DNA of 64,000 nt from Aeromonas salmonicida subsp. salmonicida (GTDB taxonomy: Bacteria; Pseudomonadota; Gammaproteobacteria; Enterobacterales; Aeromonadaceae). Positions 34,268 through 43,224 of the stretch are shown here, one piece after another. Under the pieces are notes generated by a model. The model ran no database searches and had not been told where the DNA came from. It was given only the letters and a program-made list of their open reading frames with translations. Numbering within the stretch: position 1 is the first letter of the stretch; each line of letters opens with the position of its first letter. A program made the translations under genes and the position numbers. The stretch lies in assembly GCF_001643305.1 (NCBI RefSeq), contig NZ_LSGW01000069.1, forward strand, positions 62,001 to 126,000. The letters run 5' to 3'.

Positions 34268-35434
34268 ATGAGCACCCTCAGAGATGCCCTGCGTCGTTTC
34301 GACGGTCAGCGCCGTTGCTGGACGGCCGGGCTTGAGCGATCCCTCCTCGCCTGGCTTGCCAGACGAGGCAAGCTGCCGGCCTCAAACCAGCCACCCCAAC
34401 GGATCCTCATCATCCGCAGCACCAACCGGATCGGCAACAATCTGTTCCTGCTGCCGTTTTTGCAACAGGTGCGCCGCGCCCATCCTTTTGCCGAGATAGA
34501 ACTGGTGTGCAGCGGTGGACAACTGCTTCCCTTTCTTGGCGACAAGCAGTTGCAGCGCATCCATCAGATCAGGTTGCAGGGCAAGCACCTTATCCCGGCA
34601 CTACCCCGGTTGTGGCATCTGCGTCGCCAACACTATGACAGTGTCTATGTGCCCTTTGCCTCCAGCACGGATCACCTGATCGCCGCCTGGGTACGGGCCA
34701 GCGAGAAGGTGGGGTTTGACGATGCCAGAGGCGATGTGCTGTTTGACCGGCTGATCGCGCCCGACACTCACTGCCACTACGCTCACCAACCGCTGCAGCT
34801 GCTGGGCATGCAGGCCAGCCAGGCCGATCAGATTGAACTGGGTAGTCAGCTACATGCCGCCTGCCCCCACCTGACCGCGCTGGCACAGGCTCATCCCGGC
34901 CGCCCCCTCATCGGCTTTTTCACCGGCGCACGCAAGGGCAAGTGGCTCTCCCTTCCCCAATGGCAGCGGCTGCTCGGGGATCTGCGCCGCCACAGCCCGG
35001 ATGCCCTGCTGATCCAGCTCACGGATCCTGCCTCCCCTTTGCCGCCGCTTGGCGACATGCAGGTATCCCTTCACACCTTAAGCGAACTGACCCGCTTCAC
35101 CGGCGGCCTCACCCTCTTTGTCAGCTGCGACACAGGCCCCCTTCATCTGGCCGCCGCCAGCGGTGTGCCTTGCCTCGGGCTCTTTACCCAGACAGATCCC
35201 GCGCGCTACGGCTGCCTCGGGGCCCGGCACCTCAACCAAGTGGTCGACGATCGCAATGCCATTGCCCTCGATGCCTACTGGCTTGCCGAGACGCTGGCGC
35301 GCCAGCAAACACCTAGGGAGCGGCAAGCCCCTCTCTCTCACGTGCAGTACCAGCCAGCATCCGGGGCTCTCTTGCTGGACGGCACCGGGTTGCCCCTTGG
35401 CGTTAAAACGGGCGGCCAAAGCCAGCCGTTTTAA
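34268..35434 (+). CDS. Glycosyltransferase family 9 (heptosyltransferase-like)
   Basis: A 388-residue GT-B fold protein. The N-terminal RILIIRSTNRIGNNLFLLPFL resembles the family motif for ADP-heptose:LPS heptosyltransferases. The second domain has FFTGARKGKWLSLPQW and the donor-site region VSCDTGPLHLAAASGVPCLGLF. Such enzymes add sugars to the inner core of lipopolysaccharide from the cytoplasmic face of the membrane. No other LPS gene is adjacent, so acceptor and sugar are unknown. GGAG precedes the start by 9 nt. The stop codon lies in one arm of a large hairpin. Confidence 0.87.
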   Translation: MSTLRDALRRFDGQRRCWTAGLERSLLAWLARRGKLPASNQPPQRILIIRSTNRIGNNLFLLPFLQQVRRAHPFAEIELVCSGGQLLPFLGDKQLQRIHQIRLQGKHLIPALPRLWHLRRQHYDSVYVPFASSTDHLIAAWVRASEKVGFDDARGDVLFDRLIAPDTHCHYAHQPLQLLGMQASQADQIELGSQLHAACPHLTALAQAHPGRPLIGFFTGARKGKWLSLPQWQRLLGDLRRHSPDALLIQLTDPASPLPPLGDMQVSLHTLSELTRFTGGLTLFVSCDTGPLHLAAASGVPCLGLFTQTDPARYGCLGARHLNQVVDDRNAIALDAYWLAETLARQQTPRERQAPLSHVQYQPASGALLLDGTGLPLGVKTGGQSQPF

Positions 35435-35439
35435 CGCCA
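35398..35439 (+). terminator. Long stem-loop overlapping the end of the glycosyltransferase gene
   Basis: TGGCGTTAAAACGG (35398-35411) pairs perfectly with CCGTTTTAACGCCA (35426-35439) around a 14-nt loop. The gene's TAA lies inside the 3' arm. No T tract follows, so this may be an mRNA-end protection element and not a classical terminator. A second small hairpin, GCGGGG/CCCCGC, sits at 35474-35490. Confidence 0.5.
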
Positions 35440-35499
35440 GGACCCGGAGAACATGAAGAGAAACAATGACTCGGCGGGGTATCCCCCCGCTATGATGCC

Positions 35500-36270
35500 T
35501 TATCGATAGCGGGCTTCGATGAGGGCCAGCTGGCCACTCTGGCGCAGCATGACCAGGACGCGGGAGAACTCGGCGGCCCGGCGGTGGAAAGGAGACGTGT
35601 TGGCGATGCAGAGGGTCAGCGGGGTCAATCCCAGCTGGAGCGGCACCTCGACTATCTGTCCGGTCAGCCCCAGCTGGCTCAGCTTGAAGTTGGCCACTAT
35701 GGAATCGGTGAACATCAGATCGCCCCGACCGGCCGAGAGCATCTTGAAGACGTTATCCACATTCATGGTCAGATGGACCTTGAATCCCGCCAGATTCTCC
35801 TTGCCCCAGCCATTGCCGATATAGTCGAGAATGGTAAACCCCTTGAGATCGGCCAGGGATTTTGCCTGCTGGATCTGCGCCATCCCGGGGTGTCCTGCCT
35901 GGGTGAACACCGTCAGTGCAGAGAAGGCGATCGGCTCTTCGACTATCCGGGTATAACCCCGTCGCTCCAGGGTCGGCACAGTGACAAAGCCGTCGGCCTG
36001 GCCTGAACGTACCCGCTTCTGGGCCCGTCGCCAGGGATACCCCTCGTGGCTCACCCTGATATCCAGTTCACTGGCGACCCTGTCCATCACATCCACCATG
36101 ATGCCCCGCATCTTGCCCTGCTCGTCCCGCCAGGAGTAGGGGGCAAAATCATCGAAATAGACCATTTTGAGCACAGGAACAGGCGCTGCCAGCGGGCAGG
36201 TCGTCAGCAACAGCGCCCATAGACTCCCGATCCAGACTCCTGGTTTCATCTTTTCCAGCCCCATCGACAT
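35500..36270 (-). CDS. Periplasmic solute-binding protein (family 3-like)
   Basis: A 256-residue protein with a signal peptide (through about TTCPLAA). It carries a bacterial extracellular solute-binding family 3 fold: FDDFAPYSWRDEQGKMRGI and VDVMDRVASEL at the start, then a second-lobe region (NVDNVFKMLSAGRGDLMFTDS). No ABC permease or ATPase gene adjoins it, so it is an orphan, a pattern common for such proteins in Vibrio and Aeromonas. Starts at 36270, 36264 and 36249 are in frame; the last has the cleanest spacing from a purine-rich tract. Ligand unknown, perhaps an amino acid. Confidence 0.82.
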   Translation of the reverse strand: MSMGLEKMKPGVWIGSLWALLLTTCPLAAPVPVLKMVYFDDFAPYSWRDEQGKMRGIMVDVMDRVASELDIRVSHEGYPWRRAQKRVRSGQADGFVTVPTLERRGYTRIVEEPIAFSALTVFTQAGHPGMAQIQQAKSLADLKGFTILDYIGNGWGKENLAGFKVHLTMNVDNVFKMLSAGRGDLMFTDSIVANFKLSQLGLTGQIVEVPLQLGLTPLTLCIANTSPFHRRAAEFSRVLVMLRQSGQLALIEARYR

Positions 36271-36327
36271 CAGCCTGACCTGAGCCTAGTGCAAGCAGGC
36301 CGGGTGCGGGCAAGCGGCAACAAAAAC

Positions 36328-36353
36328 AGAGGGAAGGCTTGCGCCTTCCCTCT
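36328..36353 (-). terminator. Terminator after metE
   Basis: An 11-bp stem (36328-36338 with 36343-36353). Read on the minus strand it is followed by GTTTTTG, so it closes metE. Confidence 0.82.
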
Positions 36354-36455
36354 TTCGTTATGCCCGTTCTCTTTTGTTATGTGCAGATCTGTTCTTTGGT
36401 CTACACGCTAGTTTTTCACTCTAGATTCTCACTCTGATTTGCACGCTTGCCGGGA

Positions 36456-38738
36456 TCAGGCCAGCTCGGTCCGCAGCGCTTTGGTGGCATTGACCATCAC
36501 CTTGAGTGCAGCTTCCGTCTCTTCCCAGCCCCGGGTCTTGAGGCCGCAATCCGGGTTGACCCAGAGCCGATCTGCCGGGATCTGCTTGGCTGCCTTGCGG
36601 ATCAGATCCTCAATCCAGCCCTGGCTCGGCACGTTCGGTGAGTGGATGTCATACACGCCCGGACCGATCTCGTTGGGGTAGTTGAAGCGCTCGAACGCTT
36701 CAAGCAACTGCATCTGGCTGCGGCTGGTCTCTATGGTGATCACGTCCGCATCCAGCGCCGCCACCGCCTCTATGATGAGGTTGAAATCGCTATAACACAT
36801 GTGGGTGTGGATCTGGGTGCTGTCTACCACCGGGCTTGCGCTCAGGCGGAAAGCGCGCACCGCCCAGTCCAGATATGCCTGGTGATCCTGCTTGCGCAGG
36901 GGCAGCCCTTCACGGATCGCAGGCTCGTCGATCTGGATGATCTTGATGCCGGCGGCTTCCAGATCCGCCACCTCGTCACGAATGGCCAGACCAATCTGCA
37001 GAGCAGACTGCTCGCGGCTCACGTCTTCCCGCGGGAAGGACCAGCAGAGAATGGTCACGGGCCCCGTCAGCATCCCCTTGACAGGTTTGTCGGTCAGGCT
37101 CTGGGCAAACTTGGTCCACTCGAGGGTCATTGGGGTCGGGCGGTCGATATCCGTGGTGATCACCGGCGGCTTGACGCAGCGGGAGCCATAGCTCTGTACC
37201 CAGCCGAAGCGGGTGATGGCAAAGCCGTCCAGCAACTCACCGAAGTACTCCACCATGTCGTTGCGCTCGGCCTCGCCATGCACCAGCACGTCCAGCCCGA
37301 TGGCCTCCTGGCGCTCGATGGCCTCCTGGCGCTCGATGGCATCCTTGATTTGGGCCTGGATGCCCGCCTCGTAAGCACTGTCGTCGATGCGACCGGCCCG
37401 CCACTCCTGACGCAGCACCCGAATTTCCGAGGTCTGCGGGAAGGAGCCAATGGTGGTGGTGGGCAGCAGCGGCAGCTTGAGATCATTGCGCTGCGCCTGC
37501 GCCCGTACCGGATAGGCACTCTGGCGGTCGAAATCGCTGTTGGTCAGGCTGGCCAGACGAGACTGCACCGCTTTCTTGTGGACCCGGCTATCGGATTCCC
37601 GATCCACGAGGGGCTGACTGTAAGCGGTGATCTTGTCCAGATCCCCTCCGTCCAAGTAGTCGGAGAGCAGCCCCAGCTCGTAGCACTTTTGCAGGGCGAA
37701 GGCGAACCAGCTGCGGGTCTGGGGATCCAGCTCGTGCTCCAGGGTCAAGTCCACCGGGCTGTGCAGCAGGGAACAGGAAGAGGCAACCCAGAGCCGCTCG
37801 CCGAGCTTCTCTTTCAGTGCTTTCAGCGTCGGCGCCAGCTTGGCCAGGTTGGCACGCCAGACGTTGCGACCATTGATCACCCCGGCCGAGAGGACCCACT
37901 GGGCCGGCAAGTGCGGGACCAGGGTCTCCAGCTGCTCGGGGGCGGCCACCAGATCCAGGTGCAGGCCATCCACCTTCAGGCTGGTGATGATGTCGCGCTG
38001 ATGGGCCACTGAGCCGAAATAGGTGGTGAGCAGCAGCTTGCAGGGGCCGCTCAGGCGCTCATAGGCGTTGAGGTAGGCCAGGCGCCACTCGTCCGGCAGG
38101 TCCAGCGCCAGGGCCGGCTCGTCGATCTGCACCCACTCCACCCCTTGCGCGGCCAGCTTGGCCAGTATCTCCTGATAGACGATCAGCAGGCGATCGAGCA
38201 GTTCGAGGCGAGAGAAGCCGCTCTCTTTCTCCTTGCCAAGCCAGAGGTAGGAGACGGGCCCCAGCAGCACGGCCTTGACCGGCAGCCCCAGCGCCTTGGC
38301 CTCTTCCACTTCGTCAAACAGTTGGCTCCAGCCCAGCTTGAAGCGCTGATCGCGGCTGAACTCGGGCACCAGGTAGTGGTAGTTGGTATTGAACCACTTG
38401 GTCATCTCGGCGGCGGCGGCAGACGGGCCGGTCGGCGCACGGCCACGGGCCACCCGGAACAGGGTATCGAGATCGGTATCCCCATGGCGGTGACGGGCAG
38501 GCACCGCATCCACCAGCAAACTGGTGCCGAGCACTTGGTCGTACCAGGCAAAATCCCCCACCGGCAGCAGGTTGACCCCGGCGGTGCGCTGGGCCTGCCA
38601 GTGGCGCTCACGCAGGCTCTTGCCGGTGGCGATGAGTTCTGCCTGGGTGGTCTCGCCACGCCAGTAGGATTCGAGGGCAAATTTCAGCTCGCGCTTGGCG
38701 CCGATACGGGGGAAGCCCAGTGTGTGTGCTCGTGTCAT
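36456..38738 (-). CDS. metE: Cobalamin-independent methionine synthase
   Basis: A 760-residue enzyme transferring a methyl group from 5-methyltetrahydropteroyltri-L-glutamate to homocysteine. The zinc ligands are visible: histidine and cysteine in [10 protein letters not shown], glutamate in ITIETSRS and cysteine in [11 protein letters not shown]. The N-terminus [17 protein letters not shown] is standard. It contains an in-frame 18-bp tandem duplication (37299-37334) that repeats six residues (IERQEA) just before the highly conserved [14 protein letters not shown]. That makes it slightly longer than E. coli MetE (753). The gene is divergent from metR and regulated from a shared region with MetR and possibly MetJ sites. 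Confidence 0.97.
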   Translation of the reverse strand: MTRAHTLGFPRIGAKRELKFALESYWRGETTQAELIATGKSLRERHWQAQRTAGVNLLPVGDFAWYDQVLGTSLLVDAVPARHRHGDTDLDTLFRVARGRAPTGPSAAAAEMTKWFNTNYHYLVPEFSRDQRFKLGWSQLFDEVEEAKALGLPVKAVLLGPVSYLWLGKEKESGFSRLELLDRLLIVYQEILAKLAAQGVEWVQIDEPALALDLPDEWRLAYLNAYERLSGPCKLLLTTYFGSVAHQRDIITSLKVDGLHLDLVAAPEQLETLVPHLPAQWVLSAGVINGRNVWRANLAKLAPTLKALKEKLGERLWVASSCSLLHSPVDLTLEHELDPQTRSWFAFALQKCYELGLLSDYLDGGDLDKITAYSQPLVDRESDSRVHKKAVQSRLASLTNSDFDRQSAYPVRAQAQRNDLKLPLLPTTTIGSFPQTSEIRVLRQEWRAGRIDDSAYEAGIQAQIKDAIERQEAIERQEAIGLDVLVHGEAERNDMVEYFGELLDGFAITRFGWVQSYGSRCVKPPVITTDIDRPTPMTLEWTKFAQSLTDKPVKGMLTGPVTILCWSFPREDVSREQSALQIGLAIRDEVADLEAAGIKIIQIDEPAIREGLPLRKQDHQAYLDWAVRAFRLSASPVVDSTQIHTHMCYSDFNLIIEAVAALDADVITIETSRSQMQLLEAFERFNYPNEIGPGVYDIHSPNVPSQGWIEDLIRKAAKQIPADRLWVNPDCGLKTRGWEETEAALKVMVNATKALRTELA
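37299..37334 (-). repeat. 18-bp tandem duplication inside metE
   Basis: GATGGCCTCCTGGCGCTC is present twice without interruption (37299-37316 and 37317-37334). It encodes a repeated six-residue helix segment on the minus strand. Confidence 0.95.
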
Positions 38739-38794
38739 AGGTCCAATTCCTTATGCTCATTCATCTGATGGGAAACTGGATGATTTGGCCATCC

Positions 38795-38810
38795 AGATGT
38801 TTACACATCC
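38795..38810. promoter_or_regulatory. Candidate tandem MetJ boxes near metE
   Basis: AGATGTTT and ACACATCC are adjacent 8-mers matching the met box AGACGTCT at 6 and 5 positions. They lie 57-72 nt before the metE start. MetJ with S-adenosylmethionine represses metE and metR in enterics. The match is moderate. Confidence 0.4.
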
Positions 38811-38840
38811 AAAATGACAAGATAAGGTGGCCTTGGCTAT

Positions 38841-38853
38841 TGAATACTCTTCA
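38841..38853. promoter_or_regulatory. MetR binding site between metE and metR
   Basis: TGAATACTCTTCA is a perfect match to the MetR consensus TGAA-N5-TTCA. It lies about 103 nt before metE and 116 nt before metR, in the shared divergent control region, as in E. coli. Confidence 0.8.
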
Positions 38854-38882
38854 ACTGGCTCTCAAATAATCCGCAACTAGCG

Positions 38883-38955
38883 TGCAAGAGCCTCTTCAAC
38901 GGACATGTAAGAGAGCGTTCAACGGATATGCAAGAAAGCCTTCAACTGATGCAAC
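38883..38955 (+). repeat. Three degenerate 23-bp tandem repeats before metR
   Basis: Units 38883-38905, 38906-38928 and 38929-38949 share the pattern TGCAAGA...CTTCAAC(G/T)GA, and the start of a fourth (TGCAAC) follows. TTCAAC recurs at 38895, 38918 and 38941, exactly 23 bp apart, and also at 38850 in the MetR site. The spacing is close to two helical turns, so the half-sites face the same side of DNA. Confidence 0.8.
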
Positions 38956-38968
38956 AAGGAGCCACGTC

Positions 38969-39889
38969 ATGGCAGTGCCAAGCAATTCAGGCCTGGAAAT
39001 CAAACACTTGAGAACCCTGGCCGCATTGGCCGAGCAAGGGTCGCTGGCCGGCGCGGCGCAGAGCCTGAATCTGACCCAGTCGGCACTCTCCCATCAGCTC
39101 AAAGAGCTGGAGACCCGTCTTGGCCTGGAGCTTTTTCTTCGCAAGAGCCGCCCTCTGGTGCTGACGGCGGCGGGCCAGCAGTTGCTGGCTCTGGCCCGCC
39201 AGGTGCTGCCCGCCCTGGCACAGACCGAGAAACAGCTGCAGGCCCTGCACAGCGGTGACGCGGGCCGGTTGCACCTGGCGCTGGACTGTCACAGCTGCAT
39301 TCAGTGGCTGCTGCCGCTCTTGCCCGATTTTCGTCGCCAGTGGCCCGGGGTGGATCTGGAGGTGGAATCGGTGCCCGGCTTTGATGCAATCAATGCCCTG
39401 CTCGGCGGTCAGCTCGACTTGCTGCTCACCTCGGATGTACAGGCCCGCGGGGATCTCCACTTCGAGCCGCTGTTCGCCTTCGATCTCACCCTGGTGATGG
39501 CGCCGGATCACCCTCTATGCCACCAGGGCCGGATCACCCCGGAGGATCTCAAGCAGGAGGTGCTGCTGGTCTACCCGGTGGAGCGGGCCCGCATGGACGT
39601 GTTCAGCCGCTTCCTGCAACCGGCCGGGGTCGAGCCCGCCCGCTGCAAGCTGGTGGACAATACCTCCGTCATGCTGCAGATGGCCGCCGCCGGGCTCGGG
39701 GTCGCCGCCCTGCCACGCTGGGCCAGCGAGGAGTTCGTGCGCCAGGGACTGCTTGAGGCCAGGCCACTCGGCAATGGTGTGCGCCGCCACATGTATGGGG
39801 CCGTGCGCGCCGCCGACAAGGATCAGCCCTGTTTGCAGAGCCTGTTCGAGCGCATTCGCAGCAAGATGGGTGAGCAGAAGGAGGCGTAA
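38969..39889 (+). CDS. metR: MetR, LysR-type activator of methionine biosynthesis
   Basis: A 306-residue LysR-type regulator. The helix-turn-helix is at about residues 15-50 (LAALAEQGSLAGAAQSLNLT, QSALSHQLKELE). The sensing domain carries LDCHSCIQWLLPLLPDF, which matches MetR closely. MetR activates metE and metH with homocysteine as coeffector. AAGGAG lies 7 nt before the chosen ATG at 38969; a longer frame from 38882 would translate the tandem repeats and is unlikely. It is divergent from metE, sharing a MetR box. A short hairpin with a downstream T tract on the other strand separates it from the convergent fhuF-like gene. Confidence 0.93.
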   Translation: MAVPSNSGLEIKHLRTLAALAEQGSLAGAAQSLNLTQSALSHQLKELETRLGLELFLRKSRPLVLTAAGQQLLALARQVLPALAQTEKQLQALHSGDAGRLHLALDCHSCIQWLLPLLPDFRRQWPGVDLEVESVPGFDAINALLGGQLDLLLTSDVQARGDLHFEPLFAFDLTLVMAPDHPLCHQGRITPEDLKQEVLLVYPVERARMDVFSRFLQPAGVEPARCKLVDNTSVMLQMAAAGLGVAALPRWASEEFVRQGLLEARPLGNGVRRHMYGAVRAADKDQPCLQSLFERIRSKMGEQKEA

Positions 39890-39891
39890 AA

Positions 39892-39912
39892 AAGCCGCCC
39901 CTGAGGCGGCTT
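39892..39912. terminator. Terminator between metR and the FhuF-like gene
   Basis: AAGCCGCC (39892-39899), 5-nt loop, GGCGGCTT (39905-39912). The flanking A run gives a T tract on the minus strand, so it is best suited to ending the FhuF-like gene. Confidence 0.75.
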
Positions 39913-39937
39913 GCGATGAGTCGGGGAGCCAGCACCC

Positions 39938-40708
39938 TCAGGGTTCGTCCTGGCAGTGGGTGGCGCCATGTCGCCTCGGGCAGTTGGCGCAGAGCTCGCC
40001 ATCGCGGCGCTTGTAGTGCAGGCAGCAGCGCTGGCGCACATAACCGGGAGACAGCGTATCGGCCGGGATCGATGCCGGACGCCACCCCGCCAGATGCTCG
40101 GCTGGCAGGCCACAGGCGGCGAGCCAGCGCGGCGCATGTTCGCTCACCTCCTCACGGCTGACATGGGTGAAAAAGTCAGGCACCCGCACCAGGGCCGCCA
40201 GCAGATCATCGGCCAGCAGCGGGCGCACGAAACCCGGTCTGAGACGCTGCACCCCGCCCAGCAGCGCGAACAGCGCCTGCCAGTGGGCTTGCAGCCGCTC
40301 GCCAGCCACCTTGATCAACAGACTGACGTCCCCCTTGATCATGGGGTCGGCCGGCAGGGTAAAACCGGATACCACGCCATCCTGATAGTCCTGCCCCATG
40401 CGATCGACGGCGGGGACGGCGCTCAACCGATAAACAGCCGCCATGGTCAGATAGAGGGATTGCCAGCAAAGCATGCCCCAGCTGCGGGTCAGCCAGTAGG
40501 CCGGCCCCGCCTCAGGGTGCGCCAGCCGCCAGTGATCATATAGCGCCGCCGCCACCTCGGCAGGGGCTGAATGGGGGGGAGCCGCCAGCAGATGAGGCCT
40601 GTCCCCCACTCCCGCCAGCCGCCCCTTGAGCGAAGGAATAACCCCGGCCGCGACGGCAAACAGGGCACCATGATCCGCAAGCGCACTAGCCTGTGTATCC
40701 ATGGTCAA
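39938..40708 (-). CDS. FhuF-like siderophore ferric-iron reductase
   Basis: A 256-residue protein with the FhuF-type [2Fe-2S] motif at its C-terminus: CC, ten residues, C, two residues, C (RCCLHYKRRDGELCANC). FhuF proteins reduce ferric iron in imported hydroxamate siderophores in the cytoplasm. It follows the TonB-dependent receptor gene on the same strand, separated by about 90 nt and a GC-rich hairpin, so the two probably act on the same siderophore. The N-terminal half is diverged; the call rests on the motif and location. Confidence 0.85.
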   Translation of the reverse strand: MTMDTQASALADHGALFAVAAGVIPSLKGRLAGVGDRPHLLAAPPHSAPAEVAAALYDHWRLAHPEAGPAYWLTRSWGMLCWQSLYLTMAAVYRLSAVPAVDRMGQDYQDGVVSGFTLPADPMIKGDVSLLIKVAGERLQAHWQALFALLGGVQRLRPGFVRPLLADDLLAALVRVPDFFTHVSREEVSEHAPRWLAACGLPAEHLAGWRPASIPADTLSPGYVRQRCCLHYKRRDGELCANCPRRHGATHCQDEP

Positions 40709-40770
40709 TTCCTCAAGTCCACCGGCCCCAGTAAACTGGCGATTATCGCTGACTGCCAGTGGTGCAGCGG

Positions 40771-40791
40771 GCCCCGGGACTGGCCCGGGGC
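40771..40791 (-). terminator. GC-rich stem-loop between receptor and FhuF-like gene
   Basis: GCCCCGGG (40771-40778) pairs with CCCGGGGC (40784-40791) around 5 nt. No T tract follows, so it may tune downstream expression or protect the receptor mRNA. Confidence 0.5.
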
Positions 40792-40797
40792 GCAGGG

Positions 40798-42933
40798 TCA
40801 GAATACGTATTTGAGTCGCGCCTCCATATTGCGTTCTGCCCCGAACCAGCAGTTGTTCTGGTCATAGCAGGAGTAGTAGGTCTTGTTAAAGAGGTTGCTG
40901 GCACTCACCGAGGCCTCCACCCCCTTCAGACGCTGGCTGAGTTGGGCCAGATCGTAGGACGCCGCCATGTCCATCAGCAGGTAATCCGGTACCCTGTCCG
41001 TGTTGGCTGCATCAAGCTGTGCCTCCCCCACGTAACGCAGACCCGCCCCCAGCCGTAAACCGTTATCCAGCTGGTAGTTGCTCCAGAGGGATGCCATCTG
41101 TTTGGGCACCCAGACCGGGGTCTTGCCCTGCAGGCTGGTGGTATCGCGGGTGATCTCCATGTCCTGGCGGGTATAACTCAGCGCCAGATCCAGCTGGCTG
41201 GTGAGATCGACGCGCCCCTCCAGCTCGACGCCCCTGGAGACCATCTCGCCGGTCTGCTGCTTGGGCCCATAGACGTTGTCCGGATCCGTCACCAGCGCAT
41301 TTTGCTTGGTGATGTGGAAGACCGAGGCGGTAAAGGTCTTGCTCATGTCCTCGGAAAGATACTTGAGCCCCCCCTCCCACTGATGGCCTGTGGCAGGATC
41401 AAAAGCCTTGCCGCTCTTGTCCGCCCCCGCTACCGGCTCGAAGCTCTCGGCATAGCTCACATAGGGGGAAAAGCCGCCATCCAGCTCATAGAGGGCGCCG
41501 AGACGGAAGGAGAGGTTGTCCTGATCAATCTGGGCCAGGGTGTTGCTCGCCGCTCCCTGATAGAGGGTCTGGCTGTCGGTGTCCATCCGGTAGCTGTCGT
41601 AGCGGGCACCGCCTATGGCCACCAGCCTGTTCAGTCGCACCTGATCCTGCAGATAGACGCCGGTCTGGGACTGGCGAATGGTCTTGCTGTCCTGATAGTT
41701 GAAGGTGAGCGCCCCCGGCACTATCTGGCTGTGGTTCGGGTTGAAGATGTCGATGGCGGGGGCGGAATAGTCGAGGGTGTCCCGGTAGAGAATGCGGGCA
41801 TCCAGATACTGGTAATCGACCCCGAGCAACAGGTTGTGCCGGGCGCTGCCGGTCATCACCTTGCCTGCCAACTGGTTGTCGATGACAAAGCCTCTGGACT
41901 CTTCATCGGTCAGATAGGCATTGCGGGCCAGAGTGCGGTGGTCCGCCGCCAGCGCTGCGTTATAGGTGTTCTGCTGGTTGGCAGAGGCGTCCATGTAGCG
42001 GGCGTTTTGCAGCAGTTGCCAGTTGTCGTTGAAGTCGTGGCTCAGCTTGTAGCCAAGCAGGGTCACCTCCCGGCTGTAGTGGTTCCAGTTCTCGTCGCCG
42101 AGGAAGCTGTCACTGCCAAGCTGGCCCAGGGGATTGAACTTGACCGAGCCGCTGGCCGGCACTGTGGTGTAGATGCCCGCTTGCGGATCTTTCTGGTAGT
42201 AGAGATTCAGGTTGAGCAGGGTGCGATCACTCAACTGCCAGTCCAGCGATGGCGCGAACACATAGCGCTCCTCCTGTGAGGTCACCGCCTGCCCCTCCTT
42301 CTGGCGGGCCAGTCCCACCAGCCGATAGGCAAGTTGCTCATTGATGGCGCCCGTGCTGTCGAGGGTCAGCTCCTTGAGGGTGCCGGTGCCCGTCGCCACA
42401 CTGAGGCTGTGTCTGGCCTCACGTTGCGGCCGCTTGGCAATGAGGTTGACCATGCCCCCCGGCGGCATGCTGCCGTAGAGCACCGAGGTCGGCCCCTTGA
42501 ACACTTCCAGCTGTTCGATGGCCACCGGATCTATCTGGGGTTGCAGGTTCCAGTCGTTGTATTGCAACAAGAGGCCGTCGTAGAAATTCTGGTAGTTGTC
42601 AAAACCACGGATATTGAACAGGTCCAGCCGGTTGACCGCCCCGCCGCGCAGCTCGGTATTGACGCCGGGCACATAGCGCAGCGCCTCGCTCACCGAGCTC
42701 ACACCACGCTGCTCCAGGGTCTCGCCGTCCACCACTGAGATGGCCTGGGGCGTCTCCATGGGGTCGAGCCGGGTCTTGGTCGCCGTGTTGCGATAGGTCT
42801 GGCCCAGTACCGTCAGGGTTTCATCGGCCACCGCGCCTTGCGCATTGGACGTGGGGGCGGCCAGCACAGGGCCGGCCAACAGGGCGGAGATGGTCGCGGC
42901 GACCAGGGTCAATGGGGGGTGAACAAGTTGCAT
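40798..42933 (-). CDS. TonB-dependent siderophore receptor
   Basis: A 711-residue outer-membrane receptor. The signal peptide ends near LLAGPVLAAP. A TonB-box-like ETLTVLG near residue 38 is followed by a plug domain (ETPQAISVVDGETLEQRG) and a 22-strand barrel ending in the aromatic LKYVF. Plug sequence SVLYGSMPPGGMVNLIAKRP is typical of the FhuA/FoxA/FpvA class. The likely ligand is a ferric hydroxamate, suggested by the adjacent FhuF-like gene. The chosen ATG at 42933 has GAGGA upstream; the longer frame to 43026 includes promoter sequence with a Fur-like site. An AraC-type regulator gene lies upstream on the same strand. Confidence 0.93.
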   Translation of the reverse strand: MQLVHPPLTLVAATISALLAGPVLAAPTSNAQGAVADETLTVLGQTYRNTATKTRLDPMETPQAISVVDGETLEQRGVSSVSEALRYVPGVNTELRGGAVNRLDLFNIRGFDNYQNFYDGLLLQYNDWNLQPQIDPVAIEQLEVFKGPTSVLYGSMPPGGMVNLIAKRPQREARHSLSVATGTGTLKELTLDSTGAINEQLAYRLVGLARQKEGQAVTSQEERYVFAPSLDWQLSDRTLLNLNLYYQKDPQAGIYTTVPASGSVKFNPLGQLGSDSFLGDENWNHYSREVTLLGYKLSHDFNDNWQLLQNARYMDASANQQNTYNAALAADHRTLARNAYLTDEESRGFVIDNQLAGKVMTGSARHNLLLGVDYQYLDARILYRDTLDYSAPAIDIFNPNHSQIVPGALTFNYQDSKTIRQSQTGVYLQDQVRLNRLVAIGGARYDSYRMDTDSQTLYQGAASNTLAQIDQDNLSFRLGALYELDGGFSPYVSYAESFEPVAGADKSGKAFDPATGHQWEGGLKYLSEDMSKTFTASVFHITKQNALVTDPDNVYGPKQQTGEMVSRGVELEGRVDLTSQLDLALSYTRQDMEITRDTTSLQGKTPVWVPKQMASLWSNYQLDNGLRLGAGLRYVGEAQLDAANTDRVPDYLLMDMAASYDLAQLSQRLKGVEASVSASNLFNKTYYSCYDQNNCWFGAERNMEARLKYVF

Positions 42934-42963
42934 CTGATCCTCGACTGCTTGGCACAAGTTAAT

Positions 42964-42982
42964 GGTAACAAATCTCATTTGC
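42964..42982 (-). promoter_or_regulatory. Possible Fur box upstream of the receptor
   Basis: On the minus strand GCAAATGAGATTTGTTACC matches about 12 of 19 positions of the Fur consensus GATAATGATAATCATTATC. It lies 31-49 nt before the receptor start in an AT-rich promoter region. Iron control is expected for such genes; the match is moderate. Confidence 0.45.
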
Positions 42983-43224
42983 ATTTTATTGTGCAAATTT
43001 GCTCTCGAATTAACAATTTGGGGCATGTCGGCAGGAAGAAGGGCAAAAGAGGGACAAGAAAAGCCCCATTCGACGACCTGTTATGTCGATGGAGGAAGAC
43101 ACTGAATTCAAATGGATATCTTTTCTAAAGGCAGGCTTTAATGAGATGGCAGCCAATGGCGGGGTGCCACTGTGCTTGATACAGGCCGGACGATGGCGCC
43201 CTGCCGCTAAACGACTCACTGGGT

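Noticed and set aside
38883-38955. CRISPR array before metR
   Set aside because: The three units are contiguous with no spacers, degenerate, and carry MetR half-sites; no cas gene is near.
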